Source: Alphaproteobacteria bacterium (lineage in GTDB: Bacteria > Pseudomonadota > Alphaproteobacteria > SMXS01). Taken from it: a stretch of DNA of 64,000 nucleotides. Below the pieces are notes generated by a model. It saw only the letters and a list, made by a program, of their open reading frames with translations. It had not been told where the DNA came from and ran no database searches. Numbering within the stretch: the first letter of the stretch is position 1; every line of letters begins with the position of its first letter. The DNA is taken from positions 54,249-118,248 of the forward strand of contig WGNW01000024.1 of the NCBI GenBank assembly GCA_016124315.1, written 5' to 3'. This document shows, piece after piece, positions 24,758 to 35,345 of this stretch. A program made the translations under genes and the position numbers.

Positions 24758-25195
24758 TCAGCCCCGTCCCTCCGACAGAACCGGGGCATGGGAATGTCGG
24801 CAGGATTCGATGAACTCGCTGGTCAGTGCGCCAAGTTCATGGACGAGATTGTCGACGGATTCGAAGCGGCGGTCTCCCAGATCGCGGATGACCGTCTTGC
24901 CGTGGCCCTCGCGCTTGCTGAGGGTTCTCCAGAATTCCCACGACGACCCGTTGAGTCTCAGCGTCATGGACCAACAGAGGTGATCGCCGGAGGTCGTCTC
25001 GGTCTCGATATCGGTGGTGAAGTCCACCACCGCTTCGTTCATCCGGCTTTCGCTGAATCTGGAGAAGTCGTACTCCAGTGAAACCGCTTTGGTCTGTGCC
25101 TGCGCGGAGATGTTCTGTTTCAATTCACGGGCGGCCCACGCCATCCCCTCAAGCGCCTCAAACAGGTGTTTCGCCTGTGTATTCCCTTCGGCCAT
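24758..25195 (-). CDS. Hypothetical protein, no recognised family
   Basis: A 145-aa soluble protein with no domain I recognise. It is acidic and polar, with an N-terminal helix (FEALEGMAWAARELKQNIS), a beta-rich middle (YDFSRFSESRMNEAVVDFTTDIETETT, WSMTLRLNGSSWEFWRTL) and a C-terminal helix. One Cys in DHLCW and one in SCRHSH. No signal or TM segment. AAGGAGA lies 9 nt before ATG 25195. Base composition looks less GC-rich than its neighbours and it interrupts the mutY/ccrM order, so recent acquisition is possible. It is convergent with mutY, with a gap of about 37 bp. Confidence 0.7.
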   Translation of the reverse strand: MAEGNTQAKHLFEALEGMAWAARELKQNISAQAQTKAVSLEYDFSRFSESRMNEAVVDFTTDIETETTSGDHLCWSMTLRLNGSSWEFWRTLSKREGHGKTVIRDLGDRRFESVDNLVHELGALTSEFIESCRHSHAPVLSEGRG

Positions 25196-25299
25196 GATCA
25201 GGTTTCTCCTTGGTGTCGCGGAGCCGGCCTTTCTGGCGGCTTCCTAGAGAGTGACACCTGAAGAGATAGGTGGCTTCGGAGAAAGTCACGTGCAAGCCT

Positions 25300-26487
<1,188 letters not shown>

Positions 26488-26508
<21 letters not shown>

Positions 26509-27102
26509 CTGAAGTATAAGTCCACGAATGGGGGCGAAGCTCTTGCGGTGATGGGGCGATATTCCCACCAGTGATAGTGCCCGGTGGTGTTCGGGCGTAC
26601 CATATCCTGCGTTTCGCTCCCATCCGTAGTGGGGATGCTCTCGCGCCAGCTCGGCCATGATGCGGTCCCGGGTCACCTTGGCGACGATGGAGGCTGCGGC
26701 GATGGACAGGCACAGGGCATCGCCGTCGACCACCGTCCGGCAGGCGCAGGGCAGCCCCGCCGGGCGCTGGTTGCCGTCGATCAGCAGGTGCGCCGGCGCC
26801 ACGGGCAGGGCCTCGACCGCCCGTACCATGGCGCGGAACGTGGCCTGCAGGATGTTGATCTCGTCGATCTCCGCGACGCTGGCGATGCCGACGCCCACAT
26901 GCGCCGAGGCGACGATGGTTCCGTGCAGCGCCTCGCGCCGGCCCTTCAGCAGTTTCTTGGAATCGTCGATGCCGTCCGGGATGCAGGCCACGTCGAGGAT
27001 CACGGCGGCCGCCACCACGGGCCCGGCGAGCGGGCCTCTCCCCGCCTCGTCGACGCCGGCGACGATGCCGCCCAGTTCCCGCTCCATGCTGTAATCCGGC
27101 AT
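26488..27102 (-). CDS. rnhB: Ribonuclease HII
   Basis: A 204-aa enzyme that cuts the RNA strand of RNA-DNA hybrids and single ribonucleotides in DNA. The catalytic residues are in GVDEAGRGPLAGPV (Asp and Glu at about 17-18), HLLIDGNQ (Asp about 108) and AAASIVAKVTRDRIM (Asp about 145); all four acidic positions are present, with the following YGWERNAGYGTPEHHRAL. It lies directly upstream of ccrM on the same strand with 105 bp between, a pairing I recall in other alphaproteobacteria. Complete, typical length. Confidence 0.96.
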
Positions 27103-27128
27103 GCCGGATTACTAGCACACGGGCGAGC

Positions 27129-28235
27129 TCAGAACAGGTCCAATTGGTCTCCAGGCGCCGGCGGCGGGGCGAAGGCGTCAGTGTCGTAGCCGTGCCGGCT
27201 CAGGTTCATCCCCAGCCGGCGGCAGGCGGCGGCGAAGCGCTGCGCCACCAGTTCCGCATAGGGTCCTTCGCCCTTGCCGCGGGTGAAGAACGAGGAGTCG
27301 TAGTCCTTGCCGCCCCGGGTCGAGCGGATCAGGTTGATCACCTTCTTGGCCCGGTCGGGGTAGTGCTCGGCCAGCCACTCGCGGAACAGGTCCTTGATCT
27401 CGTAGGGCATGCGCAGCAGCACGTAGCCCGCCCTCAGCGTCCCCGCGTTGCGCGCCGCCTGCAGCAGGGCGTCCAGCTTCTGGTCGTTGAGGCCGGGGAT
27501 CAGCGGCGCGGTCATCACGGTGGTGGGCACGCCCGCGCCGTTGAGCGCCTCCAGCGTCGCCAGCCGGCGCGACGGCGTCGCCGCCCGCGGCTCCATGCGT
27601 CGGGCCAGCGCCCGGTCGAGGGTGGTGATGGAGACGGCGACCGTCACCAGGCGGCGCTTCGCCATGTCGGCAAGGATGTCGAGGTCGCGCTGCACCAGCT
27701 GGGACTTGGTGATGATGCTGACCGGGTGGTTGAAGGCGTTCAGCACCTCCAGCACCCGCCGGGTGATGCGGTACTCCCGCTCGACGGGCTGGTAGCAGTC
27801 GGTGTTGACGCCGAGCGCGACGACGGCCGGCTTGTAGCCCTTGCGGCGCAGCTCCCGTTCCAGGATCTGCGGCGCGTCGAACTTGGCGTAGAGCCGGCTT
27901 TCGAAGTCGAGCCCCGGAGAAAGGCCGAGATAGGCGTGGCTCGGCCGCGCGAAGCAGTAGACGCAGCCGTGCTCGCAGCCCCGGTACGGGTTGATGGAGC
28001 GGTCGAAATGGATGTCGGGCGAGCGGTTGTAGGTGATCAGGCTGCGCGCCGTGTCAGGCTGCACCGTGGTGCGCAGCGGCGGGGCCGGCTCGTCGATGGT
28101 ATCCCAGCCGTCGTCGAACGCCTCGGTCTGGTAGGTCTCGAACCGGCCCGCGGAGCGGGTCACCGAGCCCCGGCCGCGCCGGCCTTCTGCGGCGACGGTG
28201 TGCACGGTCTTCGGCTGTCGGGACTCGACGGACAT
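27129..28235 (-). CDS. PA0069-family radical SAM protein (SplB-like)
   Basis: A 368-aa radical S-adenosylmethionine protein related to spore photoproduct lyase. The [4Fe-4S] motif is YRGCEHGCVYCFARP (C-x3-C-x2-C) at about 85, and IDEPAPPLRTTVQPD, FDRSINPYRG and GVNTDCYQP are hallmarks of the PA0069 group. Its reaction and substrate are unknown; it is not a spore protein, as this organism is Gram-negative. ATG 28235 gives MSVESRQPK; the track's start at 28265 is a TTG that adds ten residues. The gene is 26 bp upstream of rnhB on the same strand, so co-expression with rnhB is plausible. Confidence 0.88.
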   Translation of the reverse strand: MSVESRQPKTVHTVAAEGRRGRGSVTRSAGRFETYQTEAFDDGWDTIDEPAPPLRTTVQPDTARSLITYNRSPDIHFDRSINPYRGCEHGCVYCFARPSHAYLGLSPGLDFESRLYAKFDAPQILERELRRKGYKPAVVALGVNTDCYQPVEREYRITRRVLEVLNAFNHPVSIITKSQLVQRDLDILADMAKRRLVTVAVSITTLDRALARRMEPRAATPSRRLATLEALNGAGVPTTVMTAPLIPGLNDQKLDALLQAARNAGTLRAGYVLLRMPYEIKDLFREWLAEHYPDRAKKVINLIRSTRGGKDYDSSFFTRGKGEGPYAELVAQRFAAACRRLGMNLSRHGYDTDAFAPPPAPGDQLDLF

Positions 28236-28316
28236 GGGCCGGATGATAATCCGAGACAGAAACAAAACAAGAACATTTGAATCGGGAGGCGCTCCCTTCC
28301 TCTCGCCGCTCAGGCC

Positions 28317-28410
28317 GAGTGATCCGGCGCATCGCGCCGGATCGAATCGAGGCCCTGCCGCTGCCGGCGGGGCATCTCGGTGCGCCGCTGCGCGGCACTC
28401 GATGCGAGCG
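28317..28410. repeat. Structured intergenic repeat, copy A
   Basis: One of three related elements (others at 58901-59001 and 61735-61837). It opens with a perfect 10-bp hairpin GATCCGGCGC-ATC-GCGCCGGATC and ends with ACTCGATGCGAGCG, the most conserved part. Compared with copy B, the first stem has paired changes (CCGG versus TTGG) that keep it closed. It lies in the 340-bp gap between the radical SAM gene and moaB. Confidence 0.7.
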
Positions 28411-28436
28411 AAGGAATGTCTTCGCTCTCTCCCCGG

Positions 28437-28559
28437 TCATCCCCGACCCGTTCGGGGATCCCTGTCGATGGGGAGACGGTTGCCCGGACGGGAGCAGGGG
28501 GGCCGATCCCGAGCGGTCGCGTTGTCGAGAGACGGACCCCCGAACGGGTCGGGGGTGAC
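28437..28559. repeat. Element with 26-bp near-perfect terminal inverted repeats
   Basis: GTCATCCCCGACCCGTTCGGGGATCC (28437-28462) and the reverse complement of 28534-28559 agree at about 23 of 26 positions, and each arm is itself a hairpin. The 70-bp middle shows no ORF. This looks like a paired palindromic intergenic unit or a miniature inverted-repeat element. The rest of the gap 28411-28575 shows nothing else. Confidence 0.6.
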
Positions 28560-28575
28560 TCATCGCGAAGAGTCT

Positions 28576-29121
28576 TTAGCCCCGGCCCTTCACGTGTTCC
28601 TGCAGGCGGGGCATCAGCTCGACGAAGTTGCAGGGGCGGAACCTGGAATCCAGCTGGTCCTTCAGGATGCCGTCCCAGCCGTCCTTGCAGGCGCCGGGCG
28701 AGCCGGGCAGGGCGAACAGGTAGGTGCCGCCGGCGACGCCGCCGGTGGCGCGGGACTGGATGGTTGAGGTGCCGATCAGCTTGTAGCTGAGCATGCGGAA
28801 CAGCTCGCCGAAGCCTTCGATCTTCTTCTCGTAGACGGATTCGAAGGCTTCGGGCGTCACGTCGCGGCCGGTCACGCCGGTGCCGCCGGTGGAGATCACC
28901 ACGTCCACCTCGGGATCGGCGATCCACGCCCGCAACTGGGCGACGATGGCCTCGGCCTCGTCCCTGACGATGATCCGCGCCGCCAGCGCGTGACCGGCGG
29001 CGGCGATGCGGTCGACCAGGGTTTGGCCGGACCGGTCGTCGTCCATGGTCCTGGTGTCGGACACGGTCATCACCGCGATGTTGACCGGCACGAAGGTCCG
29101 GCTCTCGTCGATGCCGCTCAC
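28576..29121 (-). CDS. moaB: Molybdenum cofactor biosynthesis protein B
   Basis: A 181-aa MoaB/Mog-family protein that adenylylates molybdopterin before metal insertion. Core motifs are [32 protein letters not shown] (about 80) and [19 protein letters not shown] (about 140). MoaB proteins of E. coli are not essential for the pathway, so the exact role may be taken by another Mog protein outside the window. GTG 29121 is used: it overlaps the lytic transglycosylase stop (GTGA), and the ORF's longer start would be inside that gene. It is the last gene of a minus-strand unit. Confidence 0.92.
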   Translation of the reverse strand: MSGIDESRTFVPVNIAVMTVSDTRTMDDDRSGQTLVDRIAAAGHALAARIIVRDEAEAIVAQLRAWIADPEVDVVISTGGTGVTGRDVTPEAFESVYEKKIEGFGELFRMLSYKLIGTSTIQSRATGGVAGGTYLFALPGSPGACKDGWDGILKDQLDSRFRPCNFVELMPRLQEHVKGRG

Positions 29122-30953
29122 TGGGCCGCCAGCTCCCGCGAGTCGCTGGGAGAGTAGCGCGGCGGCGCGCCGGCGATCAGCGCGGTGAGGGCGGGCGAGG
29201 GCTGGCCGAGGCGGGCGCGGTAGACCCACAGATTCTCCAGCACGTGCTCCACGTAGCCGCGGGTCTCGAACACCGGGATCGACTCCATGAACAGCAGCCA
29301 GTCGCCGCCGGAATCGTCGCGGTCGAGCCACTTGGCCACGTTGCCGGGCCCGGCGTTGTAGGCGGCGGCCACCAGCATCAGGTTGCCCTGGGTGACGTCC
29401 TTGTCGAACAGGTACATCAGATATTTCTGGCCCAGCATCATGTTGAAGCCGGCGTCGTAGAGGCGGTCGACGTTGCGGTCCTTCAGGCTGTTGTCGTGGG
29501 CGATGTAGCCGGCGGTCGACGGCATGAGCTGCATCAGGCCGCGGGCGCCCGCCCAGCTGGTGGCCCGCGCCATGAAGTTGGATTCCTGGCGGGCGAAGGC
29601 GAAGAGCAGCGCCCGGTCCAGCTTGAACCCGTCCTCGGGCGAGAAGTCCGGCATCGGGAACAGCGCCGCCTCCACCACCGGGCCGCCGTTTCGCTCGGTA
29701 TAGCGGGCGAGCGCCACGGCGGTGCCGGTGAAGTTCAGGCGGAACGCCACCTTCATCAGGCCGGCGCGCGGCTGGTCGGGGGACAGCCGGCGGGCGACCA
29801 GCTGCATCTCCTCGTCGGCCATCGCCCGGTCGCCGACCTGCTGCAGCGCGATGGCGCGGCGCACGCCCGGGTAGTTGAGCGCTTCGTTGAGGTCGGCCTG
29901 GGTGATGGTCGGCGGCGACCAGTCGTAGTCGAGCTTCTGGTCGAGTTGACGGGCGGCGAGGATGCCGTAGAAGGTGCGCCGGTGCTGCGCCGCCGTCTGC
30001 AGCATCTCGAGCGCCTTCTCCGGCTCCCGGTCGCGCAGATAGGCGCGGGCCGCCCAGTAGGCGCCGGCGGCGCTCAGGCCGGTGCTGCCGTCGGTGGCGT
30101 TGGCGGTCTTGACGAACAGCTTCGCCGACTTGCCGTACTTCTCCAGCCGCCAGGCCGCCAGGCCGCCGAACCAGCCCGCCTCGGCGACTTCGCCGTCGTC
30201 CCGGTCGCTGGCGTCGTCGCCCAGGTCGAGGGCCTTCCGGTAGTCCTGCTGGAAGTAGTAGGCCTTGGCGATCAGCGTCAGCTGTGCATTGAAGGCGGGC
30301 TTGTCGAGCACCCCCTTGCCTGCCCTCAGCGCCCGTTCGGCCTGGGCCGGATTCTTGCTGGAGAGGGCGGCGCTGATCGCGGAACGGACCTTGTATTCGG
30401 CCGCCCGGCGCTGCTTTTCGGCGTCGCTCAGTTCCACTTCGGGCGGCGGCGGCGGCTTGTAGCGGTCCGGCACCGGCTCGACGGGCGCGACCTCGCGGGC
30501 CGGCTTGCGGCGCATCGCCAGCGTGTAGACCTTGTCGGCGTCGGGCAGGTCGGAATAGAGCGTCATCCAGTCCCGCAGCTCGCGGTAACTGGAGCGGTAC
30601 TTGGTCGGATGCATGTAGCGCTGGTAGAGCACGTGGCCCATCAGCGTGGTGTCCTTGACCTGCCTGATCAGCTTGTCCGCCTCGGCCCAGTGACCGTCCT
30701 TCTGTACGTCGAAGATCTTGCGGTAGAGCTCGACGTCCTTCTGGCTCAGCACCTTGGGCTGCACGCCGACGGGCACGGTCTGCGCCGACGGATCGGGCGC
30801 GCCCACCGCGGCTGGCGGCGTCGCGGCGTCGGCCGACCGGACGGGAGCAGGCTCGGCGCGGCCGGCCGAGGAGGGCGCGAGCAGCGCGCCGGCCGCCAGC
30901 GCGGCCAGCGCCGCCGCCATTGCCCGTCTCGCTCCGCGCCCCAGACCGTCCAT
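29118..30953 (-). CDS. Soluble lytic murein transglycosylase
   Basis: A 611-aa periplasmic enzyme that cuts glycan strands to 1,6-anhydromuropeptides. A signal peptide (about 1-32, [26 protein letters not shown]) is followed by a Pro/Ala linker, a helical superhelix (U/L domains, about 70-440) and the Slt catalytic domain at about 440-570: [29 protein letters not shown], where the Glu in ARQES is catalytic, and [15 protein letters not shown] 30953 follows GAGAGGCGAG; the track start at 31490 runs into the UDG gene. It overlaps moaB by 4 bp and starts 9 bp after the UDG gene, so these form one unit. Confidence 0.93.
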   Translation of the reverse strand: MDGLGRGARRAMAAALAALAAGALLAPSSAGRAEPAPVRSADAATPPAAVGAPDPSAQTVPVGVQPKVLSQKDVELYRKIFDVQKDGHWAEADKLIRQVKDTTLMGHVLYQRYMHPTKYRSSYRELRDWMTLYSDLPDADKVYTLAMRRKPAREVAPVEPVPDRYKPPPPPEVELSDAEKQRRAAEYKVRSAISAALSSKNPAQAERALRAGKGVLDKPAFNAQLTLIAKAYYFQQDYRKALDLGDDASDRDDGEVAEAGWFGGLAAWRLEKYGKSAKLFVKTANATDGSTGLSAAGAYWAARAYLRDREPEKALEMLQTAAQHRRTFYGILAARQLDQKLDYDWSPPTITQADLNEALNYPGVRRAIALQQVGDRAMADEEMQLVARRLSPDQPRAGLMKVAFRLNFTGTAVALARYTERNGGPVVEAALFPMPDFSPEDGFKLDRALLFAFARQESNFMARATSWAGARGLMQLMPSTAGYIAHDNSLKDRNVDRLYDAGFNMMLGQKYLMYLFDKDVTQGNLMLVAAAYNAGPGNVAKWLDRDDSGGDWLLFMESIPVFETRGYVEHVLENLWVYRARLGQPSPALTALIAGAPPRYSPSDSRELAAQ

Positions 30954-30961
30954 CTCGCCTC

Positions 30962-31789
30962 TCAGGTTTCGTTGATCATTGAATCTAGACGATTTTTCAC
31001 GTCGAGGAAATCCCGCCACGCATCCCGCTTGGCGGCGGGCTGGCGCAGCAGGAAGGCCGGGTGATAGGTGGGCATAACCGGCACCTCCGCATCGGCCAGC
31101 CGGTAGGACTTCCACTTGCCGCGCAGCCGCATGATGCCCTCCGTCGTCTCCAGCACCACCGCCGCCGACTGCTTGCCGAGCAGCACCAGCAGGCGCGGCG
31201 ACGCGAGTTCGATGTGGCGGCGCAGGAACGGCAGGCACAGCTCCGATTCCAGGGTGGTCGGCGCCCGGTTGCCCGGCGGCCGCCAGAAGATGGTGTTGGT
31301 GATGTAGGCCGAATTCCGGTCGCGGCCGATGGCGGCCAGCATCCGGTCCAGCAGCTTGCCGCTGGCGCCGACGAAGGGCAGGCCCTGCCGGTCCTCGTCG
31401 GCGCCAGGCGCCTCGCCGATCAGCATCAGGCCGCTCTCGGGGTTGCCGTCGGCAAACACAAGGTTGGTCGCCGTCGCCTTCAGCGGGCATTGGTCGAATT
31501 CGGCGAGGGCCCCGCGGAGTTCGTCCAGGGTGGCGCAGGCCTGGGCGATGCGCCGCGCGGCGGAAACCGACTCGCCCACAGGCTCCAGCGGCAGCGCCTC
31601 GGCGGCGCGCGGCCGGGGCCGGTCGGCGGGCGCCGCTGCTGGCGTGGGATGGGACGGGGACGCGTCGGCGGGCGGCGCCGCCGCAAACCGGTTCACCGGC
31701 GCTTCACCGATGGCCTCGTCGGCGCCGCTCTCCACCTGCCAGCGCAGCAGGGTGAGCGCTGACTCCCTGTCCAGGTTCTCTGTCGACAT
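30962..31789 (-). CDS. Uracil-DNA glycosylase, family 4-like, lacking two Fe-S ligands
   Basis: A 275-aa uracil-DNA glycosylase. The first 95 residues are Pro/Ala-rich and probably disordered. The core has the family-4 motif [27 protein letters not shown] and the C-terminal HPAFLLR (catalytic His loop). Family-4 enzymes bind [4Fe-4S] through CxxC, C in xxCRPPGNR and C in CLPFL. Here the sequence is FDQC (first Cys lost), [12 protein letters not shown] (Trp for Cys) and ELCLPFL (Cys kept). Only two of four ligands remain, so a cluster is unlikely. It is upstream of the lytic transglycosylase with 8 bp between. Confidence 0.88.
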   Translation of the reverse strand: MSTENLDRESALTLLRWQVESGADEAIGEAPVNRFAAAPPADASPSHPTPAAAPADRPRPRAAEALPLEPVGESVSAARRIAQACATLDELRGALAEFDQCPLKATATNLVFADGNPESGLMLIGEAPGADEDRQGLPFVGASGKLLDRMLAAIGRDRNSAYITNTIFWRPPGNRAPTTLESELCLPFLRRHIELASPRLLVLLGKQSAAVVLETTEGIMRLRGKWKSYRLADAEVPVMPTYHPAFLLRQPAAKRDAWRDFLDVKNRLDSMINET

Positions 31790-31895
31790 GAGGCCAGACT
31801 ACCGCGCCCGGACCGGCGGCCACAATGGGGAGCCTGCTGGAGCGTAATCCGCTCAGGCTGGCCCGGCCTGCGCGGTACGTCATGCTCGATCTGCT

Positions 31896-32954
31896 CTAGT
31901 TGGCGGCGGCGAGCCGGGCCGGGTGCCAGGAGAGACGGTAGACGACCAGTTCGGCGGCGTGGTCGGAGAGCGGCCGCCCGTCCACCGGCTGCTGGAACAG
32001 CAGGCGCATGCTCACCGGTTCGATCCGCACCCCGCCACCCGAGTCGAAGGTCTGCAGATCCTCGGTGCCGATGCCGGGACGGCGGACGTCCGGCTGGCGG
32101 CCGATGTCGCAGACAACGCTGGTGCCGCAGGAGGCGTGGACGAAAGGATGCCCCAGGCGCGCGGCGGCGTAGTCGTAGCGGGCGGGTTCGCCGCGGACAT
32201 TGAGGTCGCCGCCCAGCACCAGCGGGTGGTCGGGACTGCGGTGGGTCTTGAGGAAGCTGGCGATCTCATCGAACTGCCGTCGGTACGCCTGCAGCGAGCG
32301 GCTCTCGGGCACCCCGGACGAGCGCTTGGAGTTGAGGTGCGTGGTGACGATGTCGACGGGCTCGGGGATGCCCGGCACCTGGATGCGCACCAGCAGCACG
32401 CCCTTGCTGGCGAGACAGTCGAAGCCGGCGCAGTCGTGCCGGCCGAACGCCTGACGGGCAGTGCCGACTATGGGATAGTCGCTCAGCGCGACCAGGCCGC
32501 TGCCCACCATCTTGCCCAGCTTCTCGCCCTTCCAGAAGCTTCGGCCGGCGCGGAAGGCGTCCTGCGGTTGCGGGTTGTGCGGCGCGTCCGCCCTTCCCGG
32601 GCCGTCGGCGCTGTAGGCATAGCCGGCGCGGGCGCCAATCTCGCGGCCCTCTTTCGTGAACGCCTCCTGGAGCAGGACCACGTCCGGCTCCGCGTCGCTG
32701 GCGCGCAGGCCGCGGAGGGCGTCGCCGATGTGCCGCAACGCCTCGCCCCGGTGGAGTCCGATGGGCCAGGGGAGACCGGCCACGTTGTAGATCAACACCC
32801 TGAACGTGACGCTGCGCTCGCCGCTGGCGGGGTCGACGCTGGCGACCGGCGGTGGCGCCGCGTAACGTGCCGGGTGGGCGGACACCGGCACGGGGTCGCA
32901 CTTGGCGACGGTGAGCGCCAGCATACATAGCAGGGTCGGTCCGCGTAGCCTCAT
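31896..32954 (-). CDS. Exported endonuclease/exonuclease/phosphatase (EEP) family protein
   Basis: A 352-aa metal-dependent hydrolase of the DNase I / sphingomyelinase superfamily. An N-terminal signal (RLRGPTLLCMLALTVAKC) suggests export. Core motifs in order: FRVLIYNVAGLPW, DVVLLQEAF (metal-binding Glu), IVTTHLNSKRS (catalytic His), PLVLGGDLNVRG (Asp-Asn pair) and PLSDHAAELV (terminal Asp-His). All are intact, so activity is expected; nucleic acid, inositol phosphate or sphingomyelin are possible substrates. The track start at 32963 is GTG; ATG 32954 gives a cleaner signal peptide. It is divergent from the DUF1244 gene. Confidence 0.85.
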   Translation of the reverse strand: MRLRGPTLLCMLALTVAKCDPVPVSAHPARYAAPPPVASVDPASGERSVTFRVLIYNVAGLPWPIGLHRGEALRHIGDALRGLRASDAEPDVVLLQEAFTKEGREIGARAGYAYSADGPGRADAPHNPQPQDAFRAGRSFWKGEKLGKMVGSGLVALSDYPIVGTARQAFGRHDCAGFDCLASKGVLLVRIQVPGIPEPVDIVTTHLNSKRSSGVPESRSLQAYRRQFDEIASFLKTHRSPDHPLVLGGDLNVRGEPARYDYAAARLGHPFVHASCGTSVVCDIGRQPDVRRPGIGTEDLQTFDSGGGVRIEPVSMRLLFQQPVDGRPLSDHAAELVVYRLSWHPARLAAAN

Positions 32955-33075
32955 GGCATCCACAACATCTGGTGTCTGTTCACCAGCTCACTACAGGATG
33001 TTTGTTTCGTATCGGTTTGGTTCGCGTGACCGCTGGGTGAAAGCACGCAAGAAGGGCAAGGTCGGGAGAATGACC

Positions 33076-33366
33076 ATGGACGAAGTGACCAAATTGCAAC
33101 TGGAAGCCGCCGCGTTCCGGCGGCTGGTGGCGCATCTGCGGGAGCGCAGTGACGTGCAGAACATCGACCTGATGAATCTGGCGGGGTTCTGCCGGAACTG
33201 TCTGTCCAACTGGTATCAGGAGGCCGCCGAGGAGAAAGGTGTGCCGATGACCAAGGCCCAGGCGCGCGAGACAGTCTACGGCATGCCCTACGAGGAATGG
33301 AAGGCGAAGCACCAGACCGAAGTGGCGCCGGATAAACTGAAGGGCTTCCAGCCGCATGGGCACTGA
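33076..33366 (+). CDS. DUF1244 family protein
   Basis: A 96-aa small soluble protein. DVQNIDLMNLAGFCRNCLSNWYQEAAEEKG and YGMPYEEWKAKHQ are nearly invariant in this alphaproteobacterial and gammaproteobacterial family. The CRNC motif could bind metal or be redox-active; no function is known. I take ATG 33076, 7 nt after GGGAG, over ATG 33070 or the longer start at 32902 that lies within the opposite gene's promoter. It is monocistronic and convergent with the small Gly-rich membrane protein. Confidence 0.93.
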   Translation: MDEVTKLQLEAAAFRRLVAHLRERSDVQNIDLMNLAGFCRNCLSNWYQEAAEEKGVPMTKAQARETVYGMPYEEWKAKHQTEVAPDKLKGFQPHGH

Positions 33367-33378
33367 CGGCGCTCGCGC

Positions 33379-33540
33379 CTAATCCGGGCCGCGCGACTTT
33401 CCGCAGGCGCAGGCGAGGGCGATGCCCAGCGCGGTGCCGATGCCGATCCCCATGGCGACGTCATCCAGCACCGCCCCGATGCCGGCCCCTACTGCGATAC
33501 CCATGCCGATCCCCAGCCCGAGTGACTTGTTGGCGCTCAT
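33379..33540 (-). CDS. Glycine-zipper small membrane protein
   Basis: A 53-aa hydrophobic protein made of two glycine-rich helices (LGLGIGMGIAVGAGIGAVLD and VAMGIGIGTALGIALACACG). The GxxxG spacing favours tight helix packing, as in glycine-zipper proteins. The track's 89-aa ORF is longer; ATG 33540 gives MSANKSLGLG, the natural start of this kind of protein. Its function is unknown. It lies between the convergent DUF1244 gene and the ETF-QO promoter. Confidence 0.65.
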   Translation of the reverse strand: MSANKSLGLGIGMGIAVGAGIGAVLDDVAMGIGIGTALGIALACACGKSRGPD

Positions 33541-33623
33541 GGGAAAGGATTTAGTGGCGAGGCCCGGCTGCGCAATCCCGCCCGGCGCGGCCATGTCCGC
33601 CCGGGCCGGGCCGCGCCGTAGCG

Positions 33624-33653
33624 TTGACCCCCATGCCGCACGGCGCATATAAC
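33624..33653 (+). promoter_or_regulatory. Sigma-70 promoter for ETF-QO and downstream genes
   Basis: TTGACC (33624-33629, 5/6 to consensus) and TATAAC (33648-33653, 5/6) are 18 nt apart. The start would be near 33660, leaving a leader of about 30 nt with AAGGA and GAGGC purine tracts before ATG 33691. The TPR protein and ispE probably share it, as their spacings are 8 and 3 bp. Confidence 0.75.
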
Positions 33654-33690
33654 GCCTTCAGCTCAGGTTAAGGAAACAAAGAGGCAGGCA

Positions 33691-35337
<1,647 letters not shown>

Positions 35338-35345
35338 GGGTATTG

